From NCBI RefSeq assembly GCF_002209555.1, contig NZ_NJIF01000004.1:124001-188000 (forward strand): a stretch of 64,000 nucleotides of DNA, read 5' to 3'. This stretch comes from Achromobacter insolitus. Its GTDB lineage: Bacteria; Pseudomonadota; Gammaproteobacteria; Burkholderiales; Burkholderiaceae_B. Positions 50,901 to 59,708 of this stretch are shown in pieces (position 1 is the stretch's first letter; each line of letters opens with the position of its first letter). A model generated the notes under the pieces. It was not told the origin of the DNA and did not search any database. It worked only from the letters and a program-made list of their open reading frames with translations. The position numbers and the translations under genes were made by a program.

Positions 50901-51665
50901 CTAGGAGCCCGCGAGCACCTTGAATGCCGGCACGATCAAACCGAGGCCGGCGGCCAGCAGCAGCACGAACACCATGCGCTTGACCGTCTTCATTGAGCCG
51001 GCAGTGCTGTAGCGGCGCGCCACCCAGGTGACGCCGATCACGACCGGCAGCGCCAGCAGGCTCAACCAGAACGACGAGGCCATGAAGGCCCCCTGCCCCG
51101 TCACCAGCGCCAGGCGCACGACCGCATTGAGCGAGAACAGGATCAACAGGCTGTTGCGAATGGCGGCCAGCGGCAGGGGCTGGCGGTACAGGTGATAGAC
51201 CATGGGCGGCCCGGCGCTGGAGAACAGTCCGCCCAACACGCCCGACACCGCTCCGAAAAACACGAAGGAACCGCGCGAAGACACGCGCGCCAACGGTTGC
51301 GCGCGCGCCACCAGCAGGACTGCGCAGCCCAGGATGGTGCAACCGAGCAGCAGCTGCAACAGCACACTCATGGATCCGCTGATCCAGGCCAGTGCAGCAA
51401 CGCCCGCGCCGACCCCGACCAGGCTGCTGGCCATGGCGGGCCGCATCAGGGACCAGTTCACCTGCGGCTTGGCCCGGGCCAATGTCACGGCCGCGTTCAC
51501 CAGCGACAGCACGCTGACCACATTGGCAACCTCGGAAACCGACGCCAGCTGGAACACGCCCGACAAGCCCAGCAGCACCAGCCCGAAGGCGAAGCCCGTC
51601 ATGGTCTGCGCATAGGTAGCCAGCGCCACGCAAGCGAGAAACAGCAAATATTGGGAAATGCTCAT
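50901..51665 (-). CDS. TauE/SafE-family permease (sulfite exporter/anion transporter type)
   Basis: The 254-residue protein has about eight hydrophobic helices in the two-repeat TauE/SafE arrangement. The first repeat shows YAQTMTGFAFGLVLLGLSGV near 18 and the second GAVSGVLGGLFSSAGPPMVY near 138, each with the characteristic Gly-rich turn (the GxxxGxxGxGGG-type motif). Members move sulfite, organosulfonates or carboxylates. No sulfur-metabolism gene is adjacent, so the substrate is unknown. Its start is 287 bp from the next gene. Confidence 0.85.
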   Translation of the reverse strand: MSISQYLLFLACVALATYAQTMTGFAFGLVLLGLSGVFQLASVSEVANVVSVLSLVNAAVTLARAKPQVNWSLMRPAMASSLVGVGAGVAALAWISGSMSVLLQLLLGCTILGCAVLLVARAQPLARVSSRGSFVFFGAVSGVLGGLFSSAGPPMVYHLYRQPLPLAAIRNSLLILFSLNAVVRLALVTGQGAFMASSFWLSLLALPVVIGVTWVARRYSTAGSMKTVKRMVFVLLLAAGLGLIVPAFKVLAGS

Positions 51666-51952
51666 GCTAAAGGGAAAGAGCCTGACCTGCCTCGGCTCTG
51701 CCCTGGGCGCCGCGTTGCGCGGCGCGGGAGCGGATCGACGGGAACAGCGTACGGGATCTGCTTATGGATCGGTTTTTTCGCCGGCGATCATAGCATCGCG
51801 ACGCCCCGTCACACATTTCGTCACAAATAGATGCGCTCATGCACCATGCCGGCGCCCGCGCCCCGCTATCCTTGCCGCCCTGTAAATCCCTTGCGCCTTG
51901 CTCCCGCCGCGGCCTTCCGCGCGCCGCCAGGATCCGGCGCGCAGCCGCGAGA
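51666..51952. other. intergenic region between divergent permease and zinc-ribbon genes
   Basis: This 287-bp divergent gap holds no gene I can support. It contains the promoters of both neighbours; the part near 51770-51830 is AT-richer (GATCGGTTTTTTCG, then TTTCGTCACAAATAGATGCG). No palindrome, riboswitch fold or small RNA is clear by eye. Confidence 0.4.
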
Positions 51953-52834
51953 ATGACGCCCAAACAGACCACGATCAACACGGTGACGCTGACCTGCTCC
52001 ACCTGCGGCAGCGCTCAATTCACCAAACTGGACACCAACGAATACCGCTGCAGTCATTGCCACGCAGTCACGCTGGTCGAAGACAACGTCGCCCAGCGGC
52101 TGGAGAAGATCCTTCGGGGAATGCAGCAGCCGGCGCCCGCCCCGCAGCTCGGACCGCGCGCCATCGCGGCGGTCGCACTGGCCGTGGCAGCCGTGATAGC
52201 AATCCCGCTGGTCGCCTCCCTGCTGGGATCCAAACCCGCCGCCACCCGGCTACCGCCGGCTCCCCCTCCCATCGATGCCTCGCTGGTGAAGCTGACGGAC
52301 ATCCAGGAGATCCGCGTGCGCGACCGCACGCAGCTGGTCATGATCATGCGCAACGAGACCGGCAAGAAAATCGACGTGCCGCGCGTGACGGCTTCGTTCT
52401 TCCAGGGCGAACTCTCCTTGCCGTCCAATTCCGGATCGGCGCCGGCTCGCTCGCTCCAGCCGGGCGAATACACCCCCATTACGATCTCCACGCCGAGCCA
52501 GGCCTACAGCCGCTATACGCTGCAGGTCTCCCAACCGACGCTGGCGCGGGGCAAGAACAACGACGTGGCGGCCAGCAAGGTGCAATTGGTGCGCAACGAC
52601 GGCGCCTACCGGCTGGTCGGCCTCTTGAAGAACAACGGCGCCAACGCGGCCAACAGCAGCCAGGTCACGGTGATGTTGTACGGCGAGGACGGCAAGCTGA
52701 TCGGCATCGGCAACGGCTATGGCGCCGCCAGCCCGCTGGCGCCGAACGCGCTGACCTCCTTCGACGTGCGCTGCGAAATGCTGGCCGAAGGCCGAGTCGC
52801 GTCCTACGATTACATGGTGCAAAGTGAAAACTAG
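51953..52834 (+). CDS. uncharacterised zinc-ribbon, membrane-anchored protein
   Basis: The 293-residue product starts at the ATG at 51953. It has a Cys4 zinc ribbon (TLTCSTCGSAQF and YRCSHCHAVTLVEDN, about 12-42), a linker, a transmembrane helix (IAAVALAVAAVIAIPLVASL, about 77-96) and a beta-rich C-terminal domain (about 120-290) with LVMIMRNETGKKIDVPRVTA and RLVGLLKNNGANAANSSQVT, resembling immunoglobulin-like folds. It would place the ribbon in the cytoplasm and the beta domain outside. It overlaps the next gene and shares a similar C-terminal domain with it. I do not recognise the family. Confidence 0.7.
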   Translation: MTPKQTTINTVTLTCSTCGSAQFTKLDTNEYRCSHCHAVTLVEDNVAQRLEKILRGMQQPAPAPQLGPRAIAAVALAVAAVIAIPLVASLLGSKPAATRLPPAPPPIDASLVKLTDIQEIRVRDRTQLVMIMRNETGKKIDVPRVTASFFQGELSLPSNSGSAPARSLQPGEYTPITISTPSQAYSRYTLQVSQPTLARGKNNDVAASKVQLVRNDGAYRLVGLLKNNGANAANSSQVTVMLYGEDGKLIGIGNGYGAASPLAPNALTSFDVRCEMLAEGRVASYDYMVQSEN

Positions 52835-53720
52835 CCGCTCCGATTCCAAGCCCTTGTCCCGCCCGGCTGCGGCCGGACTGGCGCTGCTCATTCTCGCTGC
52901 TGGCGGCTTGGCCCTATGGAAGTACACCAACGTCCTGCCGTGGAGCGCGCGTTCGGCGGCCCCCGCGCCTCAGGCGCCGGCGCAGGCCGCCCCCAAGGAA
53001 GAGCTGCCTCCCAGCCGCATCGTGCGGGTCGACCCGGCCGAACTGCGGGTCATCGACCACGTGCGCCTGACCACCGAGGAACTGCTGGATCCCGCCTTCG
53101 CCCTGTTCGACCCCGGCAAGCTCGCGCTGTCCGCCCCGCGCCGGCTGCTCGACGAAATCGAACGTCCGGTCATGTACGCGGAACTGGTCAATACCAGCGA
53201 CCAGTACATCGCCTTGTCGCCAAAGGCGGATATTTCCGTCTTCGACGGATCCCGCCGGCTGGATCTGCGCCAGACCTGGAGCCTGCCCGCGCGCCTGTAC
53301 CCCGGCGAACGGGTGCCGGTGGAGCTGACCGGCCGGGTGGACCGTTACACCGAGGTCAAGACCGACTGGCTGCCGGCCAAGCGCTCCGCCCTGCCCGGCC
53401 CGCGCCCCAAGCTGGCGGTCACGGTCGAGAACACGGAAGCCCAGGTCGGCACCGGCACCCTGAACTTCACCTACCGCTACCGCTACAAGTATGTGACCGT
53501 GCATGGGCGCGTACGCAACGACAGCCAGTCCGAGGTCGAAAACGTCAAGGTGTGGATCAGCCTGTATGACGCCCAGGACAAGCTCACCGGCGCGACCTTC
53601 CAGGAGCTGCGGCTGCCCAAGCTCAAGCCGGAGGAAAGCGCGCCGTTCCAGGTGAACGTCAAGCAACATGGCGGCAATTTCGCCCGGGTGGGCGTGGTAT
53701 ACGACGCGGGACCACGCTAG
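52824..53720 (+). CDS. uncharacterised membrane-anchored beta-domain protein
   Basis: The 298-residue product starts at a GTG at 52824 inside the end of the previous gene, an 11-bp overlap. An N-terminal helix (PAAAGLALLILAAGGLALWK, about 14-33) anchors it, followed by an Ala/Pro-rich linker and a long extracytoplasmic region with two beta-type modules. VMYAELVNTSDQYIALSPKA near 115 and VTVHGRVRNDSQSEVENVKV near 225 echo the upstream protein's LLKNNGANAAN region. It has no zinc ribbon and no catalytic motif. The two genes form a unit of unknown function. Confidence 0.7.
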   Translation: MKTSRSDSKPLSRPAAAGLALLILAAGGLALWKYTNVLPWSARSAAPAPQAPAQAAPKEELPPSRIVRVDPAELRVIDHVRLTTEELLDPAFALFDPGKLALSAPRRLLDEIERPVMYAELVNTSDQYIALSPKADISVFDGSRRLDLRQTWSLPARLYPGERVPVELTGRVDRYTEVKTDWLPAKRSALPGPRPKLAVTVENTEAQVGTGTLNFTYRYRYKYVTVHGRVRNDSQSEVENVKVWISLYDAQDKLTGATFQELRLPKLKPEESAPFQVNVKQHGGNFARVGVVYDAGPR

Positions 53721-53761
53721 GCGGTCCCGCCGTCGCCCTTAAGCAACAGCTATGGCATCAA

Positions 53762-53782
53762 GTCTTATATAAGATATAAGAC
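53762..53782. promoter_or_regulatory. acnB operator candidate
   Basis: GTCTTATAT (53762-53770) and ATATAAGAC (53774-53782) form a perfect 9-bp inverted repeat around AAG. It ends just before the -35 box of the acnB promoter. The symmetry and AT-rich arms suggest a dimeric regulator, perhaps GntR-type, controlling aconitase with the TCA cycle. No regulator gene lies next to acnB. Confidence 0.65.
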
Positions 53783-53784
53783 AT

Positions 53785-53814
53785 TTGCTTGCGTCCCCCT
53801 GTTCCCTCTACAAT
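53785..53814 (+). promoter_or_regulatory. acnB sigma-70 promoter candidate
   Basis: TTGCTT (53785-53790) and TACAAT (53809-53814) are separated by 18 bp and lie 46 bp before the acnB ATG. The -10 is a five-of-six match. The inverted repeat immediately upstream could block or recruit polymerase. Confidence 0.55.
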
Positions 53815-53859
53815 TCGGCCAACAACCCTTCTTCCAACCCGACTTTGAGCAGGCCTCAC

Positions 53860-56451
53860 ATGCTGGATAATTACCGCCAACACGTTGCCGAACGCGCGGC
53901 TCTGGGGATCCCCCCGCTGCCCCTTACGGCCAAACAAACCGCTGAACTGATTGAACTGCTCAAGAACCCGCCCGCAGGCGAAGAGCAGAACCTGGTCGAG
54001 CTGCTGACCCACCGCGTGCCGGCTGGCGTGGACGACGCCGCCAAAGTCAAGGCGTCCTACCTGGCCGCCGTGGCGCTGGACAAGGAAGCTTGTGCGCTGA
54101 TCAGCCGCGCCAAGGCGACTGAACTGCTCGGCACGATGCTGGGCGGCTACAACATTGGCCCGCTGGTCGACCTGCTGGACGACGCTGAAATCGGCACCAT
54201 CGCCGCCGATGCGCTGAAGAAAACCCTGTTGATGTTCGACGCCTTCCATGACGTGAAGGAAAAGGCCGACCGCGGCAACGCCAACGCCAAGTCCGTGATG
54301 CAGAGCTGGGCCGACGCCGAATGGTTCACCAGCCGTCCGGAACTGCCGCAAAGCCTGACCATCACGGTCTTCAAGGTCCCCGGCGAAACCAACACCGACG
54401 ACCTGTCGCCGGCTCCCGACGCCACCACCCGTCCCGACATCCCGATGCACGCCCTGGCGATGCTGAAGAACAAGCGCGACGGCGCCGCGTTCCAACCGGA
54501 AGAAGACGGCAAGCGCGGTCCGGTCAAGTTCATCGAATCCCTGAAGGAAAAAGGCCACCTGGTCGCCTACGTGGGTGACGTGGTCGGCACGGGTTCGTCG
54601 CGCAAGTCCGCCACCAACTCGGTGCTGTGGTTCACCGGCGAAGACATCCCGTTCGTGCCGAACAAGCGATTCGGCGGCGTGTGCCTGGGCAACAAGATTG
54701 CCCCGATCTTCTACAACACCATGGAAGACGCCGGCGCCCTGCCGATCGAACTCGACGTTTCCAAGATGGAAATGGGCGACGTGGTCGAATTGCGTCCGTA
54801 CGAAGGCAAGGCGATCAAGAACGGCGAAGTCATCGCTGAATTCGAAGTCAAGTCCGACGTCCTGTTCGACGAAGTGCGCGCCGGCGGCCGCATTCCGCTG
54901 ATCATCGGCCGCGGCCTGACCGCCAAGGCACGCGAAGCCCTGGGCCTGGCGCCTTCGACGCTGTTCCGCCTGCCCAAGGATCCGGCCGATACCGGCAAGG
55001 GTTACACGCTGGCCCAGAAGATGGTCGGCCGCGCCTGCGGCCTGCCCGAAGGCAAGGGCATCCGTCCGGGCACCTACTGCGAACCGAAGATGACCTCGGT
55101 CGGCAGCCAGGACACCACTGGCCCCATGACCCGCGACGAGCTGAAGGACCTGGCCTGCCTGGGCTTCTCGGCTGACCTGGTGATGCAGTCGTTCTGCCAC
55201 ACCGCCGCCTACCCCAAGCCCGTGGACGTCAAGACGCACCACACCCTGCCGGAATTCATCAGCACCCGCGGCGGCGTTTCGCTGCGCCCGGGCGACGGCG
55301 TGATCCACTCGTGGCTGAACCGCATGCTGCTGCCCGACACCGTCGGCACCGGCGGCGACTCGCACACCCGCTTCCCCATCGGCATCTCGTTCCCGGCCGG
55401 CTCCGGCCTGGTCGCCTTTGCCGCCGCCACCGGCGTGATGCCGCTGGATATGCCGGAATCGGTGTTGGTCCGCTTCAAGGGCAAGCTGCAACCCGGCGTG
55501 ACCCTGCGCGATCTGGTCAACGCGATCCCGCTGTACGCCATCAAGCAAGGCCTGCTGACGGTTGCCAAGCAAGGCAAGAAGAACATCTTCTCCGGCCGCA
55601 TCCTGGAAATCGAAGGCCTGCCGGACCTGAAGGTCGAACAAGCCTTTGAACTGTCGGACGCTTCCGCCGAACGTTCGGCCGCCGGCTGCTCGGTGCGCCT
55701 GAACAAGGAACCGATCATCGAATACATCAACAGCAACATCGTGATGCTGAAGTGGATGATCGCCAACGGCTACGAAGACGAGCGCACGCTGGGCCGCCGC
55801 ATCAAGGCCATGGAAGCCTGGCTGGCCGATCCCAAGCTGCTGGAGCCGGATGCCGACGCCGAGTACGCCGCCGTGATCGAGATCGATCTGGCCGACGTGC
55901 ACGAGCCCATCGTCGCCTGCCCGAACGACCCGGACGACGTGAAGACGCTCTCCGAAGTCGCTGGCGCCAAGATCGATGAAGTGTTCATCGGCAGCTGCAT
56001 GACCAACATCGGCCACTTCCGCGCGGCTTCCAAGCTGCTGGAAGGCAAGCGCGACATCCCGGTCAAGCTGTGGGTCGCTCCGCCGACCAAGATGGACGCC
56101 ACGCAATTGACCGAGGAAGGCCACTACGGCGTGTTCGGCACCGCCGGCGCCCGCACGGAAATGCCGGGCTGCTCGCTGTGCATGGGCAACCAGGCACAAG
56201 TGCGCGAAGGCGCGACCGTCATGTCGACCAGCACCCGCAACTTCCCGAACCGCCTGGGCAAGAACACCAACGTTTACCTGGGTTCGGCCGAACTGGCCGC
56301 CATCTGCTCGAAGCTGGGTCGCATCCCGACCAAGGACGAGTACATGGCCGACATGGGCGTCATCAACAAGAGCGGCGACCAGATCTACCAGTACCTGAAC
56401 TTCGACAAGATCGCGGACTACAAGGACGTGGCCGACGTCATCGAAGTCTAA
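53860..56451 (+). CDS. acnB: aconitate hydratase B
   Basis: AcnB is the main TCA-cycle aconitase (citrate to isocitrate) and also acts as 2-methylisocitrate dehydratase in many proteobacteria. The 863-residue protein opens with [20 protein letters not shown], the HEAT-like domain unique to AcnB, then domain 4 ([20 protein letters not shown] near 173), [17 protein letters not shown] near 245 and [20 protein letters not shown] near 500. The 4Fe-4S ligands are visible in [18 protein letters not shown] and [11 protein letters not shown]. The ATG at 53860 is the family start; a longer frame to 53785 covers the promoter. It has its own promoter and a strong terminator, so it is monocistronic. Confidence 0.97.
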   Translation: MLDNYRQHVAERAALGIPPLPLTAKQTAELIELLKNPPAGEEQNLVELLTHRVPAGVDDAAKVKASYLAAVALDKEACALISRAKATELLGTMLGGYNIGPLVDLLDDAEIGTIAADALKKTLLMFDAFHDVKEKADRGNANAKSVMQSWADAEWFTSRPELPQSLTITVFKVPGETNTDDLSPAPDATTRPDIPMHALAMLKNKRDGAAFQPEEDGKRGPVKFIESLKEKGHLVAYVGDVVGTGSSRKSATNSVLWFTGEDIPFVPNKRFGGVCLGNKIAPIFYNTMEDAGALPIELDVSKMEMGDVVELRPYEGKAIKNGEVIAEFEVKSDVLFDEVRAGGRIPLIIGRGLTAKAREALGLAPSTLFRLPKDPADTGKGYTLAQKMVGRACGLPEGKGIRPGTYCEPKMTSVGSQDTTGPMTRDELKDLACLGFSADLVMQSFCHTAAYPKPVDVKTHHTLPEFISTRGGVSLRPGDGVIHSWLNRMLLPDTVGTGGDSHTRFPIGISFPAGSGLVAFAAATGVMPLDMPESVLVRFKGKLQPGVTLRDLVNAIPLYAIKQGLLTVAKQGKKNIFSGRILEIEGLPDLKVEQAFELSDASAERSAAGCSVRLNKEPIIEYINSNIVMLKWMIANGYEDERTLGRRIKAMEAWLADPKLLEPDADAEYAAVIEIDLADVHEPIVACPNDPDDVKTLSEVAGAKIDEVFIGSCMTNIGHFRAASKLLEGKRDIPVKLWVAPPTKMDATQLTEEGHYGVFGTAGARTEMPGCSLCMGNQAQVREGATVMSTSTRNFPNRLGKNTNVYLGSAELAAICSKLGRIPTKDEYMADMGVINKSGDQIYQYLNFDKIADYKDVADVIEV

Positions 56452-56488
56452 GCATCAGGCAACGCAGCTACGCTGCATAGCCCGCGAG

Positions 56489-56522
56489 ACGGCCCCGGAG
56501 CGATCCGGGGCCGTTTTTCTTT
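56489..56522 (+). terminator. rho-independent terminator of acnB
   Basis: An 11-bp perfect stem, ACGGCCCCGGA and TCCGGGGCCGT around a GCGA tetraloop, is followed by TTTTCTTTC. It begins 37 bp after the acnB stop. The stability and the T-tract make this the clearest terminator in the window. Confidence 0.9.
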
Positions 56523-56636
56523 CATGCCGTAAAAATTTCAGGGACGGAACTTTTTGCGCGATACGTTTTCATACAATCGCGCTACCTTGTGACATCTGCC
56601 CTCACCGCTCGCCCGATCTCCGGAGGAAGACCGCCA

Positions 56637-57236
56637 ATGACCCGGCTTTTGCTGCCGCCGCTGCTATTGCTGGCGCTCGCCGGCTGCGCCACCGCGCCGC
56701 CATCGAACCCCGAGAACATCTGCGCCATCTTTCGCGAAAAGCCCGACTGGCACGATGCCGCTCTGAAGGTGCAGAAAAAATGGGGCGCGCCGGTTCCGGT
56801 GCCGATGGCCATGATGTACCAGGAGTCCTCTTTCAAACAGGACGCGGTGCCCCCTAGATACTACTTCCTGGGCTTCATCCCCTGGGGCCGCGTCAGCTCC
56901 GCCTATGGCTACGCCCAGGCCAAGGATGAAACCTGGGACGACTACAAAAAGGACGCGGGCGGCTGGGGCTCCAGCCGCGACGACTTCGCCGACGCGCTGG
57001 ATTTCATGGGCTGGTACATGAACAAGACCCAGCGCATCAACGGCGTGTCCAAGTCCGATGCCTACGGGCAGTACCTGAACTACCACGAAGGCTGGACCGG
57101 CTACCGCAACCGCAGCTACGACCGCAAGGCCTGGCTCAAGACTGTGTCTCAGAAGGTGCAGGCACGGGCCCAGAAGTTCGCCTCGCAGTACAAGAGCTGC
57201 GAGAGCGACCTTACGCGCGGCGGCTGGTTCTGGTGA
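56637..57236 (+). CDS. lysozyme-like transglycosylase-domain lipoprotein
   Basis: The 199-residue precursor starts at the ATG at 56637 (CGGAGGA upstream) with a lipoprotein signal MTRLLLPPLLLLALAGC, cysteine near 17. The mature part contains AMMYQESSFKQDAVPPRYYF, where the Glu of YQESSF is in the position of the catalytic Glu of lytic transglycosylases, and SSAYGYAQAKDETWDDYKKD, DFMGWYMNKTQRINGVSKSD, then NYHEGWTGYRNRSYDRKAWL. This is the TGL-like SLT domain type anchored to the envelope. It probably cleaves or binds peptidoglycan. It converges on the TonB receptor gene with 13 bp between them. Confidence 0.8.
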   Translation: MTRLLLPPLLLLALAGCATAPPSNPENICAIFREKPDWHDAALKVQKKWGAPVPVPMAMMYQESSFKQDAVPPRYYFLGFIPWGRVSSAYGYAQAKDETWDDYKKDAGGWGSSRDDFADALDFMGWYMNKTQRINGVSKSDAYGQYLNYHEGWTGYRNRSYDRKAWLKTVSQKVQARAQKFASQYKSCESDLTRGGWFW

Positions 57237-57249
57237 GCGCCGCCTGAAC

Positions 57250-59454
57250 TCAGAAGTCCATGCTCGCGCTGAGCAGGAAGGTACGCGGCCCCCCCAGCAC
57301 CAGATAGCCGTTGCCGGGATACCCGCCCACCGAGGACCAATAGTTGCGGTTGGCGATGTTGTCCACGCGGGCTCGCAAGGTCACGACATGGCCGTCCACG
57401 TCCATCATGTAGCGCAGACCCGCGTCGAAACGGGTCCAACCGGGCACCTTGAGCGTGTTGGCGTCATCCGCATAGGAAGATCCGGTATAGACCACGCGGC
57501 CGTCCACGGCCAGGCCGGGCACGCCGGGGATATCCCATTCCACGCCCATGTTGGCCTGGAAGCGCGGCACGCCGATCACGCGGTTGCCGTCGATGGACGG
57601 ATTGCCGGTGGAACGCTGCTTGGCGTCCAGCCAGGTCAGGCCGCCCAGCAGGCGCACGCTATTGATGGGTTCGCCGTACATCGTCAGCTCCACGCCCTGG
57701 TGGCGGTCCTTGCCGGAGGTCGTGAGCTCGTTGGCGGCGTTGTACATGGCTCGCGGCTTGTCCGTGGAGAACAGGGCCAGTCCGGCCCCGAGTCCATCCC
57801 CCTCATACTTGGCGCCGATTTCCTTCTGCTTGGAGACAAAGGGCGGCAGGCTCTGGCCGGCATTGGGTACCGGTTTGCCGCCGGCGACGGCGGGCGCGGT
57901 CGGGCCGGCAACCAGGGCTTCGATGTAGTTCGCGTACAAGGACACGCTGGGCGCAACCTTGATGACGAGCCCTGCCGCAGGCGAATTGTGGCTGGCGTCG
58001 TAGGCGCCGTTTTCCTTGCCCGTGTTGTAGGCGTAATCACGCTGCGACAGCCGCTGATGGCGGATGCCGGCAGTCAGCAGCACCTTGTCATCGAGGAACG
58101 ACAGCGTATCGCCAATGGCGTAGCTGCTCAGGCGGGTACGGCCTTGCAACGCCGGATCGTCCAGATCGTTGCCGCGCAGGGCGGTGGCGCTGAACGGTGG
58201 CTTGTCATAGGAAATGGGATCGTAGATGTTGGTGGGATAGGTGTTCTGCCAATCCATCACATAGGCATTTTTCTTCTTCAGGTCGAAGAAGGACGCCGAC
58301 ACGACGAACTCGTGGCCCACGGGACCGGTGCGCACCTTGCCGCGCAGGCCCAGTTCGCCCGTGTTGACGCTGTCCTCGCGGGTATTGTCGAAGCGGTAGA
58401 AAGTGCCGTCGCCCGTGCTGCCATTGGTCAGCGTGACGTTGCCCAGCGAATTCGCTTCATCGCTGCGGCGCATGCCGAAGGCGGCATAGGCGGTCAGCTT
58501 GTCGCTGAAGTCGTGCTCAGCGCGCAGGGTGCCGAAGACGTCGCGCTCGTTCGAATAGGACCAGGGCTGCGCGTAGTTGGAGCTGGCGTCCGGCGCGTCC
58601 GGCACCGAGGTCACGCCGGCGCCCAGCGTCACGTTGGGACGCGCGCGCTTGAGCTTGTTTTCCTGCCAGCCGATGTCCGCGGACAAGCGGGTGTCGGCCG
58701 AGCGCCAGTCCAGGCCCAACGAAACCAGGCTGGTGCGGGAATGTTCATCGTCGATGGCCGTATCGCCGCTGCGCTGCGCCGCGTTGAGCCGGATGCCAGT
58801 GCTGTCGCCGGGGCCGAAACGGCGGGCGATGTCGGTGGACAACTGGAATTGCCCGCCGCTGGAGACGCCGGTGGTCACCCGGGTCAACGGTTCATTCGGC
58901 GCGCGCTTGGGCACCAGGTTGATCACCCCGCCGATGCCGCCCCCGCCGGGCGCGGCGCCCGTCAGGAAGGTCGACGCGCCGCGCAGCACTTCCACGCGCT
59001 CGAACAGTTCGGTGGCAATGTACTGGCGCGGCAGCAGGCTGTAGAGGCCGTTGTAGGCCACGTCGTCCGACCCCAGGATGAAGCCGCGCATGAAATACGA
59101 CTCCTGGAAGTTGCCGAAACCGCGCGCCACGCGCACGCCCGGGTCGTTCTGCAGCACGTCCCCCACGCTGCGGGCTTGCCGGTCCTGGATCAGTTCATTG
59201 GTGTAGCTGGTGATGCTGAACGGCGTGTCCATCAGGTCCTGCGTGCCCAGCAGGCCAACGCGTCCGCCGCGGGCGACCTGCCCGCCGGCAAAGGGTTCGG
59301 CCAGGCCGCCGGCCGAGGCGTCAGCGCTGGCCTCGACTTTGATGGCGTCCATCGAAACGACAGACCCGCCCTGATCGGACGGCGTCTGGGCATGGGCAAC
59401 GGGGAAATAGCACGGCAGGGCCGCGGCCATGCAGGCAAGGGTTCGGATTTTCAT
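57250..59454 (-). CDS. TonB-dependent siderophore receptor
   Basis: The 734-residue precursor starts at the ATG at 59454 with signal MKIRTLACMAAALPCYFPVA (cleavage near AHA-Q). The plug domain is residues 60-170 (DTPFSITSYTNELIQDRQAR, VGDVLQNDPGVRVARGFGNF, LFERVEVLRGASTFLTGAAP), followed by a 22-strand barrel ending in the required aromatic residue (FLLSASMDF). There is no FecA-type N-terminal signalling domain and no adjacent sigma/anti-sigma pair, so uptake is probably controlled by Fur. The exact siderophore is unknown. Confidence 0.92.
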   Translation of the reverse strand: MKIRTLACMAAALPCYFPVAHAQTPSDQGGSVVSMDAIKVEASADASAGGLAEPFAGGQVARGGRVGLLGTQDLMDTPFSITSYTNELIQDRQARSVGDVLQNDPGVRVARGFGNFQESYFMRGFILGSDDVAYNGLYSLLPRQYIATELFERVEVLRGASTFLTGAAPGGGGIGGVINLVPKRAPNEPLTRVTTGVSSGGQFQLSTDIARRFGPGDSTGIRLNAAQRSGDTAIDDEHSRTSLVSLGLDWRSADTRLSADIGWQENKLKRARPNVTLGAGVTSVPDAPDASSNYAQPWSYSNERDVFGTLRAEHDFSDKLTAYAAFGMRRSDEANSLGNVTLTNGSTGDGTFYRFDNTREDSVNTGELGLRGKVRTGPVGHEFVVSASFFDLKKKNAYVMDWQNTYPTNIYDPISYDKPPFSATALRGNDLDDPALQGRTRLSSYAIGDTLSFLDDKVLLTAGIRHQRLSQRDYAYNTGKENGAYDASHNSPAAGLVIKVAPSVSLYANYIEALVAGPTAPAVAGGKPVPNAGQSLPPFVSKQKEIGAKYEGDGLGAGLALFSTDKPRAMYNAANELTTSGKDRHQGVELTMYGEPINSVRLLGGLTWLDAKQRSTGNPSIDGNRVIGVPRFQANMGVEWDIPGVPGLAVDGRVVYTGSSYADDANTLKVPGWTRFDAGLRYMMDVDGHVVTLRARVDNIANRNYWSSVGGYPGNGYLVLGGPRTFLLSASMDF

Positions 59455-59609
59455 GTCGGGAAGATCAGAGGCAGGTATGCAAAATCCCGATGGGGTCACG
59501 CGCGCACTAGAGGACTACGGATGCGTCTGGAATGCCGGAAGGCGGAGCCCTGCCGGGCCGGCTGCACCAAGGGGGGCTAGGAAAGCTGAGCGACCGATTT
59601 TAAGGCAAA

Positions 59610-59630
59610 CGGAATCATTCTCATTTATGT
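59610..59630 (-). promoter_or_regulatory. Fur-box candidate for the TonB receptor
   Basis: On the minus strand the segment reads AAATGAGAATGATT, close to the GATAATGATAATCATTATC Fur consensus with its ATGA/ATGAT repeats. It lies about 160 bp upstream of the receptor start codon, in the only AT-rich part of the gap. The distance is long, but the 5' end of the transcript is not known. Confidence 0.5.
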
Positions 59631-59708
59631 TACTTTTTGTTTGAAAATGTCTGTTGCCTGGGCACCACACAGCGGCCGCTTGCGGCCCCCCCCTTGCCCG
59701 CCGCGCGA

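Noticed and set aside
53758..56199. 813-codon open frame on the strand opposite acnB
   Set aside because: It lies entirely antisense to a clear aconitase, has no domain features and reads as composition-driven Val/Gly/Arg-rich sequence, as expected from GC-rich third positions.
57388..59580. 730-codon open frame opposite the TonB receptor
   Set aside because: Antisense to a well-supported receptor, with no recognisable domain.
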